Below are positions 63,961-64,000 of a stretch of DNA of 64,000 nucleotides, piece after piece (positions within the stretch are counted from its first letter, which is position 1; each line of letters starts with the position of its first letter). A program made the translations under genes and the position numbers. The stretch is from Enchytraeus crypticus (lineage: Eukaryota > Annelida > Clitellata > Enchytraeida > Enchytraeidae), in contig CAJHZI010000479.1 in assembly GCA_905160935.1 (NCBI GenBank), forward strand, positions 267,001 through 331,000, written 5' to 3'. The notes beneath the pieces are model-generated. The model did not search any database. It saw only the letters and a list, made by a program, of their open reading frames with translations, and was not told where the DNA came from.

Positions 63961-64000
63961 TGACAGTCCTAGCTACATGTTAGTAGCCTATAATTGTATA

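Overview
The window reads as metazoan, probably invertebrate, nuclear DNA. Genes are split into many short exons with GT/AG introns. Intergenic DNA is AT-rich and full of micro- and minisatellites, and there are SINEs, LINEs, a piggyBac element and an interstitial (TTAGGG)n tract. The species cannot be named from sequence alone.

Four host genes are supported by exon-by-exon translation. (1) Minus strand, 23922 down to 223 and continuing off the left edge: an orthologue of the DEAH-box G-quadruplex helicase DHX36, with at least 24 exons. Intron 4 holds a nearly complete Jockey-type LINE (about 15560-19860). Intron 13 holds a second, broken reverse transcriptase copy. (2) Minus strand, 44978-31264: a complete 17-exon type II membrane metallopeptidase of family M13 (endothelin-converting enzyme/neprilysin type); the inferred splicing gives one open frame of 808 residues. 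A decayed piggyBac element with TTAA flanks lies in its intron 13. (3) Plus strand, 48254-51063: a 4-exon TDP-43 (TARDBP) orthologue of 397 residues, divergent from gene 2, with GT-rich DNA downstream of its stop. (4) Minus strand, 58485-54490: a 4-exon coiled-coil protein resembling the small centrosomal protein CEP15 (C3orf14), with a long Ser-rich tail.

Gaps between genes (24-31 kb, 45-48.2 kb, 52.7-54.2 kb, 59.6-64 kb) contain no gene I can support. They hold tRNA-derived SINEs of two families, a 5S-rRNA-derived SINE, LINE 3' ends and tandem repeats.

The most unusual signal is structural. Many introns contain minisatellites whose unit is a copy of the neighbouring exon's edge: the splice site plus about 15-50 bp of coding sequence, joined by ATCA or ACAT microsatellite. 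I see this at more than twenty exon edges in three genes, sometimes at both ends of one exon and twice just past a stop codon. Two further inferences are flagged: UG-rich 3' splice sites and UG-rich 3' DNA next to a UG-binding protein gene, and a G4-capable telomeric repeat in an intron of a G4-helicase gene.
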